In this document: positions 12,807 through 25,231 of the stretch, piece by piece
Layout of the letters: every line of letters begins with the position of its first letter
Position numbering within the stretch: the first letter of the stretch is position 1
Source of the DNA: Trochalopteron elliotii
Lineage: Eukaryota > Chordata > Aves > Passeriformes > Leiothrichidae
Assembly (NCBI GenBank): GCA_024734555.1
Contig: JANPWX010000360.1
Location: 102,875 to 166,874 of the forward strand
Direction of reading: 5' to 3'
DNA: 64,000 bases
Made by a program: the position numbers and the translations under genes
The notes under the pieces: generated by a model
Seen by the model: the letters and a program-made list of their open reading frames with translations, nothing else
Databases searched by the model: none
What the model was told of the DNA's origin: nothing

Positions 12807-15800
12807 TTAGAGTGTCCAAAATGTCAGTATCTTATCTCTAGCTTTTGGCATCCTTTAGTTATGATCATGCTTTATTGGTATATACCTGCGCAACAATCTT
12901 TACTAAAATGAGAAACCTTTTTATAAGTGGGGTTTTGTTAATGTGACAAGTAGACTAAACAGTAAAGGTAATAAAGTGTCAAGAATTCATATTGGATTTC
13001 AAAGTGTCTTACTTCAGAGATATGCTATTGAGTTCTCTTTCATATCATACATGAAAGACATATAATATTTCTAGACATAACCATCTCTTCACTTTTGTTT
13101 TCAATTGTTTTTCCTCTCCAGAAACAACATAATAGTTCTTTTTGAAATATGGTCAGTATTTGTGTATTTAGATGCTTCTATGCTGGTCAAGTTTCATAGA
13201 TGTTTTAGTGATATACTTGCATTTACTGTGAAGGGGTAAGTTGAGTGGCTTTGTCATAATTAGATGTACATGCTTAAGGTTGTTCAAGTACAGAAAGAAG
13301 AGTCTACTTATGTAATATTTTATGATCTTGTCAATCTGTCTTCACTACTTAAATTCATATTATAAAGGTTTGATCTTGCATGTCCATGCTTGTAATGCGC
13401 ATTAAAAGAAATATCCATAATTTAATTTTTTCCTGTGTTTATTTAGGATGAGGCCTGTAATTTGCATTACTGGAAATTATGAAAATGGCAGAAAAGTAAC
13501 ATAACTAATAATTGTGGCCTATGCCTTTGAGATGGTTTTAAAAAATAATTCAACAAAATGTCTAGACCATTTCAGAGATTTCTTAGCATAGCAAAAATAC
13601 GTGCTTCTAGGATAAAAGTGCAATTTTTTGCTAAGTGGAATACTTTTTTGCATTTTCTTTATCGCAATAACAACTATGAACTTCCTCCACTAAAAGGTGG
13701 GCAGAAATATTATGATAGTCCTATCTGTGAAGTTTGACTTCCATGTGATTTTTGAATTATTATTACATGAGGTTTATACCTGTGTATTCCATTGTGTATG
13801 CTTGCTTAAGTGCTGTCTTGCCAAGTCAGGCCATAGAAACCAGGGCTAAATTTTCAAAACACTGTGGCATCAGTAAACTCTGCACAGTGCACATTGGCTG
13901 TGTCATTTTCTCATGCAAATTATTCTTTGCATATCTAGTTACTGCTTTTACCATAGTAACATGGAGATTTGCTTTCACAATAGGAAAGTGCCCATTGTGT
14001 GCACATAATAACTTAGATGCATAACTCTAACCATGTGAAAAGAGATTTTTGCATGACCAGATGAGACATTGCAAGGTAGCTATTATGCCTTGAGATGGCT
14101 GATTGTGAGAAGAGCCAGTGAAAAAAGGATAGATATTCCTTTTGTCCATCTTGGTAGTTGTCTCTTATATTTAATAATTTTGTAGAATTGTTTTAAAAAC
14201 CTTGTTTTATCTCTTTACTGGTCAGGAAATATTAATCTTCTAATATGTAAATAGTATAGTTGTTTAAGCAATGGTTCATATGCATGAATTTTGTAAAAAG
14301 GAATAAAGCTTTTTTTGCTATGGTGTATTGTTTGGCTGGATGTGGTTTCTACCTGCACTCTTTAAATGTATTATTACTGATCTACTTAAAGACCAACTAT
14401 TTTCTACTTTTATGGGAAACAGACGGAATGTCTGGAATTCCACTTACAAAAAGGAATCTGTATCCTGCTGAGTAATAGCAAGACGGTTGTCTTTTTTTCC
14501 TAGCTGCAGATGTAAAATTCAATACCCAAAGGCATGCAAAGTATTGAAGGTGATTTACTGTTAAGATTTTAATATTGTTCCTTAAATTACATAGCTATAA
14601 GGAGTATATCTGTCTGCAGGATTAATTTCAAGAGAGGTAGCTTAATCTTTTGTTGGAGGAATATATTTCTTAAAGAAAAAATGGAAGTAATAGATTTAAA
14701 TGTTTCAATTGTTCATAATATTTGTATTTTTTATTTCATGTATTTGTTGCTGTTTGTAAGCATTCGTTACATGCATGTGTACTTCCTATGACTGTACCAA
14801 GTTTAAATACATAGGGAATCTAAAACTGCAACACATTGTTGAATGTGTTTTGCTTATGTTGATGACAGCAGAAACTGGAGATGCTCAGAAACTTGAAAGT
14901 TATAGCTTTATATATTATGAAATTTAAATACATTGTTCTTAAGGCTTGTCTATCAGCCACTTCTGACAACAGCAATGAACCAAAATGTTGCTTCACTTCC
15001 ATCAATAACTGTAATACAGATAAGCAGTGAATTTATAATCTTCCTTTATGGGCTGGACATGTATCATTATTTTAAAAATATGATAATTTGTATTTAGCCA
15101 GAAAAATTCCTGACATTTCTTTCATTAATAACATTTTGTAATTATTTCCTAGATATCAGGCTTCTTTCTGAGGAAAAGTATTGTAATGAGACAAAGATGT
15201 TAGAAATAACACATGTAAAGAACCTCAAGCCATTACTCAGTTTGAAGCAGATATGTGGGGATAAAATAGCAGTTATCCTGTTTCTTTACTTGTGTGGATT
15301 TTGATTAATGTGAACTATGTGACTACATTCCCCAAATTTGAAGATTTTAGCAAATCACTGTTGTTTTTATAAAAAATTAGCTCTTAATTTTCTTTTTCAA
15401 TAAAATAGTTGGGTTGACAGGTGAAGAAATATGACCAGTTTCTGTCTTGCTGTTAAAAATATTTAATTGAACGTCATTTATATGTTAACAGATACCCAAT
15501 TTTAAATTTGAAGTCATAACATAAAGACATTTGAGCACTTGTTTGTGGGAAATAGAGGCAAAAAAAAAAAGAAAAGACTGGCAAGTTGTGTTGTTGACCA
15601 CTCTTCCCATTTGTACACCATACAAATATACAATTCATAAAGATATTTTTTAAAATTTAGAAGGAAATAATCAAAAGTTACTTTAAATATGGATAAGCAC
15701 AAGAATCTTCATTCATTTTTTCTGTAACCCTCTGGTTGTTGAAATCACAGTGTTAATTTTTTATGCACCTGTAGTAACTGGACAAATTCCACATCTAGGA

Positions 15801-18484
15801 AATAGAATTAACAGCTCCTGTTTTTTTCATGTTGGGAGAACTAATTTTTACAAACATACAGAGCAGAAGTATGGGAGAACAGTATTTAAGTTGTGCTAGT
15901 TGTACGTCTAAAGTCAAACACTTCATGCCTCTGAAGAAGTGGTAGTGAGGTGTATGCACTCTTTCAAAGGGGCAAATATGATTTTGGGGGCTGGATATGA
16001 TTTTGGTGTAATGAAAGCATAGAGCTCATGCTGAAGCAATTGGAATTCAGTCTCCTAATTAGGTTTTATAAATCTCACTTTACAGGGTTAAAGTACTTAG
16101 TTTCTTGACCTGTTTCTTTGTGTAATTGGTAATGAAAATTCTATTGGGACTGACTTAGTCATTTAGACCCCTATAGACAGATCAGAACATGGGTACCTGC
16201 CTATTTACCATTTTTTTCTAGTTTGATTTATCCTCTATTGATTGCTTCCATAGATTTTGAGATTTGGATTTTTAGACTATTTCAAGGAAGTAAATTTATT
16301 TTACTATTTTATTTCTGCCTTTAAACAATATTACCATGTCCATAGATCGTGCTCAGTAAATGAATGTGCTTTAAATGCAGAAAGAAGAGTATTTTGTAGG
16401 TTCCCTTAAAGGACAGGACTTTTGGAGAGAATGCTGTCATATTGGGAGGGAAAAAACTGCAAACTGTCCACCACATTTTCCTTTGACAAGTTCTCTGTGC
16501 CTGAGGACATACTCTTACTGAACATTTTAGAAGTCATTCTAGGTATGCAGTGTCTGTGAGGATGTTGTGATGGGAAGTCACCCAAGAAACAATGTACCAT
16601 AAAGGAAGAAATAACAAACATAGTTATACTAGTGACTCTGCTTATATAATACAACTTTATCCTGTTAAAAGCTTTGTAATACTGGCCAGTGTGAAAGGGA
16701 ATACGAATACATCTCTATTCACTTGTCATATTATTTCTTGTTCTGTGTAGAGCACACCAGTAATAAGAGGCTCAAAGCAATTATTTGGAGGAGAGGAACT
16801 GTTAAGGGAACATTCAGCATTTGTACTGTTTTCTGAAAATTTGGGTTTTGCTGTTTGTTTTTAGCATGAGTTGCCTTTTTAGTGCAGGGTGGTTTAACGT
16901 GTGCTTTTTTCCCCTAGGTGATTTCAGGTGGTAATGTAGCAGGGCAGTTGATAAGATATTTGGAGGTGTGGCTGATTCACTGCTCTTAATAGAATTTTGA
17001 TGCAAATCAATTGTTTGGATTAAGCAGAAAATTGTCTTTTTTCCTTGGTTCTTGTTTCTCAAGTTATGGTTGTGTTATAGTCACCACATCAACTTCTGTT
17101 TGCCTTTTCTGGTATCATATTCTTTTCCTTTTCCTTTCTTTCCCTGTTTTCCCCATAACAGAAATGACCCCTTTTGAGTTGTTATCGAACCATTATGATC
17201 ATTGCAACCCACTGATCCCTTCATTTCTTACAAAATCTTTCTATCATTAATGCTTTCTCATGCTTTGTGTTTTCTCCTTTAGTTTATGTAGTTTCCTTCT
17301 TTGACCCCTGTGTGTTCCTTCTGTTATGTGTCTCCTGCAAGAAATTTTCGATTTTTACTCACTGTGGAAACTACTCTTTGTCGAGAAAATAGAGAAGGAA
17401 GTATAAGAATCTTTTTTAAGATCTTTTTCTCCTTTTGTTGAAGAGAAGAAGGTAGAATGGGAAATTCTTTTCCCTACTCTCAGTACCTTCTTAGAAGCAC
17501 TTTTTCCCCTACTAGGGAAAATATGTAAAGCTTTTAAATTCGGGAAGCTTTTAGTTGCCATAAGTAGACTGGATTCAAAACCAGGTGGCAGAGATGAATA
17601 GACAATGTCTCTTAACAGTGCTGTGTTGAATTCTACATCACAATGCCTACCCTGATGAGATTCTTTTCTTCATACTGAAATAAGAATGTAAGTAGTGCAC
17701 AGTGGATCACTGAATAATGCTTTAAGAAATATTAAAAAAAAAAGTAAAGCTATTGTTTTGGTATCTTTGTCTCTTTCTTGTCCAAATTCAAACTGTTTTT
17801 AATCCTTCAACCCCTGTTGTTTCTTGCATTATTGCTCTCAATGCACCACACATTGTTATTTCTGCCCAAGTTCCCTTCAATGAAAAAGGGTTGGTCCATT
17901 GTTCCTTCTAACCACATATTGTGGGGAAGTGTTGAAAATGTGAACTACAGAGATATATTTTTGTATTTGGAGTACCACTATGATTATTAATATAGCTATA
18001 TTTTTTCTTGTTCTCTTCAGTCGTTATTGCCATGAACACGTAATTGGGTACTGAATTTGGTATTTGTCCTGAATTCTTGCCTCTCTAGAATATGTGACTC
18101 CAGGGGAGGAAAATTCTTCTACTGTGACATCAATTAATGATATTGTGTTGTATAGTAGGCATGAATGGCAGAAATCCAGCCAGTCAGAGGAGCCATGTAA
18201 CTTCAGGTTCTTTTGTTGTAATATTCAGAGTTGGTTTAAGCTGGATACAAAGCTTTGGTTAGTGCATAAAATCCTGTCACTTTGAAAAACATACTTTAGC
18301 TACTGGCTGAAGATGGATGGGGATATGGATGATTTCTTGAGATTTTACTTAGTCATGGGATTCACAACTTGGATAACGATTTCCATAGAATAAGATGAAA
18401 ATGGGAAGCATTATTTACAGAGGTGTTTATGAAGTACAGGTGTCTATAAAGTACAGCTCTTGTTCAAGTTTGAAGGTGATACCA

Positions 18485-18800
18485 GATAGGGAGAGGGCAG
18501 AGAGGGTGATGCAACTCTCAGCTCAGTACACTTGAGAGCAGAGCTGCTGTCCAGAGAAGATTCAGCAAGCTGGAGAATGGGCCAACAGAAACTTTATGGA
18601 ATTCAGCAAGGGTAAAAGCAAACCCCTTCACTTGGGAAAGAGGAACTGCTAATAACAGTTTTGGGGACCTACACCCTGGGAAGCAGCTCCACTGAAAAGT
18701 ACCTGGGCTTCATGGTGTATGGGGGGGGTGGGGTCTAGTTGCATGGGAGCCAGCAATGTGCAGAGCAGGCCAACAGCATCTGGGACAGCATTTACAGGAG
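18485..18800 (+). mobile_element. CR1 LINE fragment, reverse transcriptase region, plus orientation
   Basis: The stretch 'caagctggagaatgggccaacagaaactttatggaattcagcaagggtaaaagcaa', followed by 'gggaagcagctccactgaaaagtacctgggc', matches in order the CR1 ORF2 segment that encodes the LEKWA...NL..FN.GKC.VLHLG...KDLG region. Several frameshifts and stops disrupt it, so it is a dead copy. It covers a part of ORF2 that is also present in the copy near 20.3 kb, so the two are separate insertions. Edges are approximate. Confidence 0.72.
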
Positions 18801-20004
18801 CAGAGGTTCCATATGGCTACCTAGTATTCTGTTGTTTAATATTATATATCCTAATTTCCTATCATGTTTTTGTATTTATAAAGAATGAGCCCATTGTCTG
18901 CTACCATTTCTCTTACTGTCCATTTTACAGATTTTCACTTCTTCAACTTAGTGCAAATTTTCTTTCTTTTTGACAGCAAACTTGTATATACGTGAAATGT
19001 GTTGCTTCATCTCAGTATCTTGACTTGGAAGTAGGGAATTCTTCACATGAAATAATTGCCCTTCTCACAGAAATAATTCCTTTTATTCTAGAAGTCTGTA
19101 TCTTAAATGAAGGGACAAAGATGTGTATACATGATGTTAGTCCATTGTGGTTGGACGTTTTGTGTTTTGAAAAGAGAAAGCTTCATGTTTGGATGTTTGT
19201 CCATCTCTTAATTAGTAGTTGCTGAGGAATGCTGCAAGGCTCTGTCAGTGCTTTTTATAAACTTGAAGGACTGTACAGGTATTTAAAATCTTTAGTGGAC
19301 ATTCTCCAGTTATAATCAACTCCTAATTTATTTTAAATCAAGCTTGCTAGTTGACAGCTAGTGAGTATCAGACTGGAGCATTATGAAGGTGAAAACATAT
19401 CGAGCAAATGGGAGTGAAGTTATAGGACTGGCTTTCCTCACACTACTGCATTCGTATGTTTGTCAATGTCTTTTAAATATAAAGATTTACCCCTTCCTTT
19501 CAATTTTTTAATACTGATAAGCCCTACTGACCCCTATCTTGCTTAGTCTTAAAGCCTGGAACTTTTAAATCACTGCAACTGTCACTTATGACATTTAAGA
19601 AAAAATTAAAACCAAACAGTAAATATAACCCTTCACAGATGTTAGCAGGGTTATAGCACGTTTGTTTTAATAAAACACAGTAACAGCTTTGTTGCAGGAA
19701 ATGAGGGCAAATATCTCTTCCAGTGGAAAATATGGGAAGAATCTAAAGAGAAAGACTATTTGGGCACATTAGGTGGTAAATTTAAAACCTATATTCTTAA
19801 AGTGCTGAGGGATCTCTCTAGCGCAGTTATTAAACCCCCCAGTTTTAGATCTAATTCCTAATGAGGCTGGTTGTGCTATAGAATTCCCATATGTCTGTAG
19901 AACAGGAGGAAAGTAGGGCTTTTTTATTCAAAAAGCCACCTGAGTGGTGAAATAGAAATTAATCAGATCTCTCTTGTACAAATTCTGAGTGGAATCTCGT
20001 TCTG

Positions 20005-20590
20005 CTTTTATAGCATGCAAGATTGGTGCCTAACAAGGTTACGGAGCAAATCATGTTGAGTGTGATCACACAGAACATGCAGGACAACCAAGGGATCAGA
20101 CCCCACCAGCGGGGGTTTAGGAAAGGCAGGTTCTGCCTGATCAACTTGATCTCCTTTTGTGACCAGGTCACCCACCTGGTGGGCGAGGGAAAGGCTGTGG
20201 ATGTAGGCTATCTGACTTCAGTAAAGCCTTTGACACTCTCTCCCATGGCCTTCTCCTGGAACGAAGTGCCAGGTCTTGCAGTTTGGCCACAATAACCCAT
20301 GCAGTGGGGAAGAGTGGCTGGAATGCTGCCCAGTGGAAAAGAATCTGGGGAGGTTGGTCAACAGCTGGCTGAACATAATCCAGCACATGCCCAGGTGGCC
20401 AAGAAGGCCAGTGGCATTCTGGCCTGTATCAAAAGTAGTGTAGCCAGCAGGACCAGGGAAATTCTCCCACTTTACTCAGCACTGGTGAGGGTACACCTTG
20501 AGTGCTGTGTCTGGTTCTGGGCCCTTCAGTTCAGGAGGGACATTGATGTGCTGGACTGTGCCCAAGGAAGGGCAGGAAAGAGATGGGGTA
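20005..20590 (+). mobile_element. CR1 LINE fragment with internal deletion, plus orientation
   Basis: The left part translates as a CR1 reverse transcriptase segment with the recognisable H(Q)RGFRKGR(F)CL.NLISF.DQVT.LV.EGKAVDV pattern, then, after a frameshift, Y/LTSVKP versus the usual DFSKAFDT. At about 20255 the sequence jumps straight to the later 'gaagtgccaggtcttgcagtttgg' region. It continues through [17 protein letters not shown] and [13 protein letters not shown] to FRRDIDVL. Several hundred bases of ORF2 between these parts are therefore missing. A stop and frame changes show it is not functional. Confidence 0.88.
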
Positions 20591-21271
20591 CTATAAATGG
20601 GGTATAGCCTTTTCCAAGTCAGGCCAAAGAATCAGAAGAGAAAAGTACCGTATATGTATCAAAATTTTAGAAGAATCTAGAGTTATTGAATGAATTATTA
20701 AGATCTGAAGGAAAACTAAGATGAAGTCAAAATTAGCAGATCACCACTAAAGATCAATAAATGTATGCAGAATTTTGCAAGCAGTTAACAAAGCAATCTA
20801 GGATTTGGTGGTGTGACAAAATGCTTAATTACCCAGATATCCTTTGAGAAAGGTATAATAGAGTAAGTTTAACAAGCATTCACTGGTGACGTTTTTTCTT
20901 TTATTAATGTCATAGTGTTTTGGTTTTTCTTTCTTTAGAAGGAAAATGAAAGCAACTTGCTGGAAAGTTTCTATAGATGTAGTTTTAAATAGTGAGAAAC
21001 CAGCTAGAAATGGCTAAGTGAAAGGCAACTTGATTGATGTGACAGTGAAATGATGGCACTCACAATGTTTAGTAAAGAAAACAAAATAGAAACAGTGGAT
21101 GTCAAGAAGCAGACTCTGAGAACTAATAGGACTAAACTTCTCAAGGGAATAAGGATTGAAAGGAAAGCTTTTTAAGAAACAACAAACCTCCCACCCCCCC
21201 AAATTTTCAAACTCATTTTAAAAGTGAAAGGTCACAAGTGAAGGTAATCCAGTTGCAAAAGAAGGCTTGGA

Positions 21272-21312
21272 ACTAATTTGTTGATTTCAAACACTAATTT
21301 GTTGATTTCAAG
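21272..21312. repeat. 21-bp near-perfect tandem duplication
   Basis: The unit ACTAATTTGTTGATTTCAA(AC) at 21272-21292 is repeated directly at 21293-21312. It is visible by inspection, with no coding or regulatory meaning known. Confidence 0.8.
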
Positions 21313-22337
21313 TATATGAAAAGGGAGAATAATCTTGCATTCGTAAGGTAATATGGATAAATATAGAAGTCTCAGAGAGACAGTTTCTTAAAGGCTCTGA
21401 AATGAGTGAAGTATGTCAAAGGAAAAAACATAGTATGTTAGAAAATCCTTCTACTAAAAGGAGTACCAAACCTGTTTTAAGCCATACTAGAGACAAAGTT
21501 CTTAATTTTTAAATTTGCTTTTTACAGCATGCTTTGCCAAAAAAATTGGATACAAGTGCTAACCTAACTTATTTCTAATATCAGTGAACTAGCATCTCTA
21601 TCCATTGCAAAAAATCCCCCTAAAAGTAAGACAGATTCTCTGCATAGACTAAGTGTTTTCAAATTATCCGGTTTATGGGCTTCATCAGACTTAAATTACT
21701 GCATGAGGAAATCTCAGAAATATTCTTAGTCAAAATTAAAAATGGTCACAAGAGTGGATACTGAGAGACTGCAAATGGGAAAAAGTGCTTATTTTTTAAA
21801 AATAAGGAAAAAATAACAAGGATGAATCAGCAAACAGATTTTATCAAGAAAAGTAGTATCAAAAAAGGACTTATTCCTATGCCAGTATAGCAGAGGCCAT
21901 TTAGATAGAAGCAGTAGATTGAAGTTGAATTCAAATCAATTTACATGTGCAGACTGGAAACGTTAAATGTTCATTGTGGAAAAGTCAGTGAAACGTGACT
22001 CTGACAGGATTTTTCTTTGGCTCAGTTTTATTTTAAATTTTCGTATGACCTGAAAATTGAACAGTATGCTTATTAATTTTTTGGTAGCATGAAGTTGACA
22101 GATGTGTCAGTATCTTAAAAAAAAAAGAGTATTGTGTAAAAATGGTCCAAAAATAGTTAGGATGCCATTCATCAAGGTGCTGTGATTAGAAATAACAGCA
22201 CAAATGCAAAGGACAAAATCTGTTTAGGCAGAAGATTTCTCAGGTTTATGGCAGATCCTGAACTGCCTGAGTCATGTTGCAAAAACTGTGACCCATCATA
22301 CTCTGATGTATAAAAAGGATATATTTCTGTTCTGTGC

Positions 22338-22800
22338 ACGTTTGTTAGGTCTCAGTTAGAATCCCATATTCTGTTGTACAAACCTTAGTGAAAGAGCCAT
22401 GGACTGTTTGTTGAGAGAGCAAAGGAGAACATCAAACCATGTCTAGATGCCTAGATCACAGACCTAGAAAATAACTACACCAATATGGGAAGACCTGGGG
22501 TGAGTAGGAATGAATGAGAGGATGTGGTGGCAGTCTTCAAGTATGCACTTCTGCAAAATGGAATGAAGGAAACGTTTTCCATAATGAAAAGACAAAAGAC
22601 AAATGGTGCTTTATTTGAAGAGAAAAAAAAAAATCCAGATTAGATATTAAGAAAACAATAAATAGCTTGGTTTTTCAAGTAATGTAGGGGTGTGAAAAGA
22701 GACTAGACAAAAACTGAATTGGAAATGGCATGAGGATTTTCATTAAATATTTCTAGAGGTCTTGGGATAGGAGATTTTTCAAAGTCTCTTCTTGGTGATT
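22338..22800 (+). mobile_element. Probable ancient CR1-like LINE remnant
   Basis: The order of weak matches follows an old CR1 3' half on the plus strand. It has a 'ctcagttagaatcccatattctgttgt' stretch resembling the LE(Y)CVQ(F) codons, then 'cagtcttcaagtatg', a 'gaaaagacaaaagacaaatggtgctttat' stretch, 'ccagattagatattaagaaaa' and a 'gaggtcttgggataggag' stretch. Identity is low and the edges are unclear. The flanking 20.6-22.3 kb may belong to the same decayed element, but I could not show that. Confidence 0.4.
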
Positions 22801-25056
22801 TTTCATGTTTCTTTTCAAAATGTCTAATTTTCTATATAGGCAAGAGGAGATGTCACAGAATTTCATAAAAGAGCTAGATGCAGTGACAGACAGCAGTAAT
22901 AGGGAAACTGCAGTCCTTAAAAGAATTGTTTACTGCAGGACCTAGTGTGGATATGTTGAATCAGACATCAACATCATGGGGAGGGTGCAATTTCCTTAGA
23001 TTATCAATTCATCTGTTCCTGTGAAATGCTGAATACAAACTATGTTTTATCTGAAGGCAGTCCAGTAACAGTCATCTGTGAAATGCCTGTAAAACATCCT
23101 CAGTTAGTAAAGAAGAGAGTTGAGATAAGCATTCAGTCCTGAAAAGAAGGTAGATCAACAGGTACTGTGTAGTGTAATCTATTTTTCGTTGTATATTAAC
23201 AGTGTATATAACATTGCCAAGTAAATGTTTTTTTCAATATATTTTATCTTTTATTCCATTTTAATTCTGTTCATTTGAAAGCATTAAGCATGGATTTGAT
23301 TCTTCAAGTAGTCATGAAGCCTCAATAAAATTAAAAATAGTTTGCATCTCAAGTTATGCAGTATTAACTTAACCTGAGACCTGGAACTGTTTTTGTAATG
23401 TGAACACCTTATTGTTATAGAGTGAATCACTTGGGAAAATTGTAACTCTGGTACAGAAGAGTATTTCCCCAATCATTACATCCAATTTTAAATTCAATTG
23501 TTGGTCTGCTAAGGATCTTCTAGTAAATTTCTCATTGTCAAAGAAAACCCATAGACTTAGTAATCAGTGAAACAAACTTCTAATTTTTTGTACTAATATG
23601 TGAAAAAGGAGAAAAACAAAAGGGACATTGAAGATGTTGATTGAGTATGAGTATTAATTATAGTTTAATGAATAAAGTAAGAGGTTTTAGCCAAGACTGA
23701 CAGGCCTAAAATAATTTTTGAGCTTTGTGATTCACTTGGATTTCTTGATGGGATATAATAAGCATCAATTTAGTTTTATTGCGCAGATGTTGTATGTCTA
23801 GACTCTCATACTAAAAAACTCTGGAGTTTTTCCTGACTTGCAGTCTGGGGCTTGTTCTTTGTGGTTGAAGAAAGAAACACTGTGAACTGGAGGAGGTTGT
23901 GGCTCTTAAGTCACTTGCCTGTATGGTGTGGGAACAGACATGATATTTAGCACAAGTCAGTAAGTGCTTGGCGAATCAGCTGCCCCTAAAACAATATGGG
24001 AAAAAAGGTATATTTCAGAGTAGTGATCAGCAAGACTGGCAGAGAGGATTCCTTGTCCCAAGAGGATGGGGAGATAAAGCAGAAGTATGCAGTTTCTGTA
24101 GGGGTTAACACAACATTAAGAATTCAAGTATTGTATCACCTTCTGCCATCTCTCAGTCGACATGGGGAATATGACCACGGCAGTGGTACAAGTACTGTTA
24201 ATGGAGCCATCATTAGAATGGATTCACCTTGGATTGCACATGCTCTGTGGAGATCAGGAGTAGATTCCACGATAGCTGCCCTACGTTGAGTTCTCTGTTG
24301 CCATGGTTTTCCTTCTAACAGCTGTTTTCAAGATAGTTTGTAGATAGTTTCACAAACAGCAACCGTCACATTGGATGGCAAGCCATGCACAGCTTTAGAC
24401 TCAGACACTTATTGTATATATTTGACAAAGAACAGTTGTGTACTAAAAAGTTCTTGGTGAATGTTTGACTTGACAACAAATTCCAGTGTAAAACGTAGAT
24501 GAATTTCATCCATTCTTTCATGTTTGTCTGGTTTTTTTTGATCTTTGTGTTGTTAGCCATCGTATGAAACCCAGCAACTGTCTGATGATTTTAGCTTTTT
24601 TAGAACCGTCAAGTAAACAGTGACTTCAGCAAGGCCAGAAGATGATGTTCATGAACAATGTGTTGTTAAACTGTTGTGATGATTTACTGAGACTGTTAAA
24701 GGAAAATTAATTAACTTGCTGTTAGAAGATGAAATGTGAGATAGTCTTCCTTGTACTTACTGATGGTGGCACATATTGTTTGAGTTTTCTAAGAAAGAGC
24801 GTTAAAATCTTGTATTGGTTAAGAGTATTAAATTCCTGGCATTGTGTGGATGCTTTTCAGACACTCCTTTGTAAGTATTTCAGGGTTATTGAAGTTTAAC
24901 TAGACTCAGAATGCAATTGGTGGAAACTAGCTCACAAATCATGCTTCATAAGCATTATTTTCATATCTTTTCCATCAGAAAAAAAAGAGATGGATACAAA
25001 CTGAAATACAAAATGTTCCTTTAAACATAAGGGGGAAAAAGCCCAAACCTTTGAGA

Positions 25057-25231
25057 GTGATTGAACACTAGTACAGGTGACTAAGAGGTTGTGGAGTCTT
25101 CATGCCCAAAGAGAGCTTGACTGGACAAAGCCTGACCAACATATTGTAGTTGATTCTGCTTTAAGCAGAGTATTTGGACTAGACAATATCCAGAGGTCCC
25201 TTCCAACCTCAATTATGCTATGATCCTGTGC
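25057..25231 (+). mobile_element. CR1 LINE, extreme 3' end, plus orientation
   Basis: The segment reads through 'aagaggttgtggagtcttca', a 'cttgactggacaaagcctgaccaac' stretch, 'ggactagacaatatccagag' and 'gtcccttccaacctcaatta', and ends at 'ctatgatcctgtg'. This is the standard CR1 3' untranslated end with octamer-like tail. It is a short 5'-truncated copy. Confidence 0.85.

Noticed and set aside
18094..18285. Possible FSIP1 exon (VTPGEE after a CTCTAG)
   Set aside because: Five matching residues are expected by chance over 42 kb in three frames, and nothing after them resembles FSIP1.
20023..20607. Intact reverse transcriptase gene
   Set aside because: The two open frames are separate CR1 segments joined by an internal deletion and frameshift; the element is dead.
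23996..24289. 97-aa frame starting with ATG
   Set aside because: No recognisable domain or splice context; treated as a chance frame in an old-repeat-rich region.
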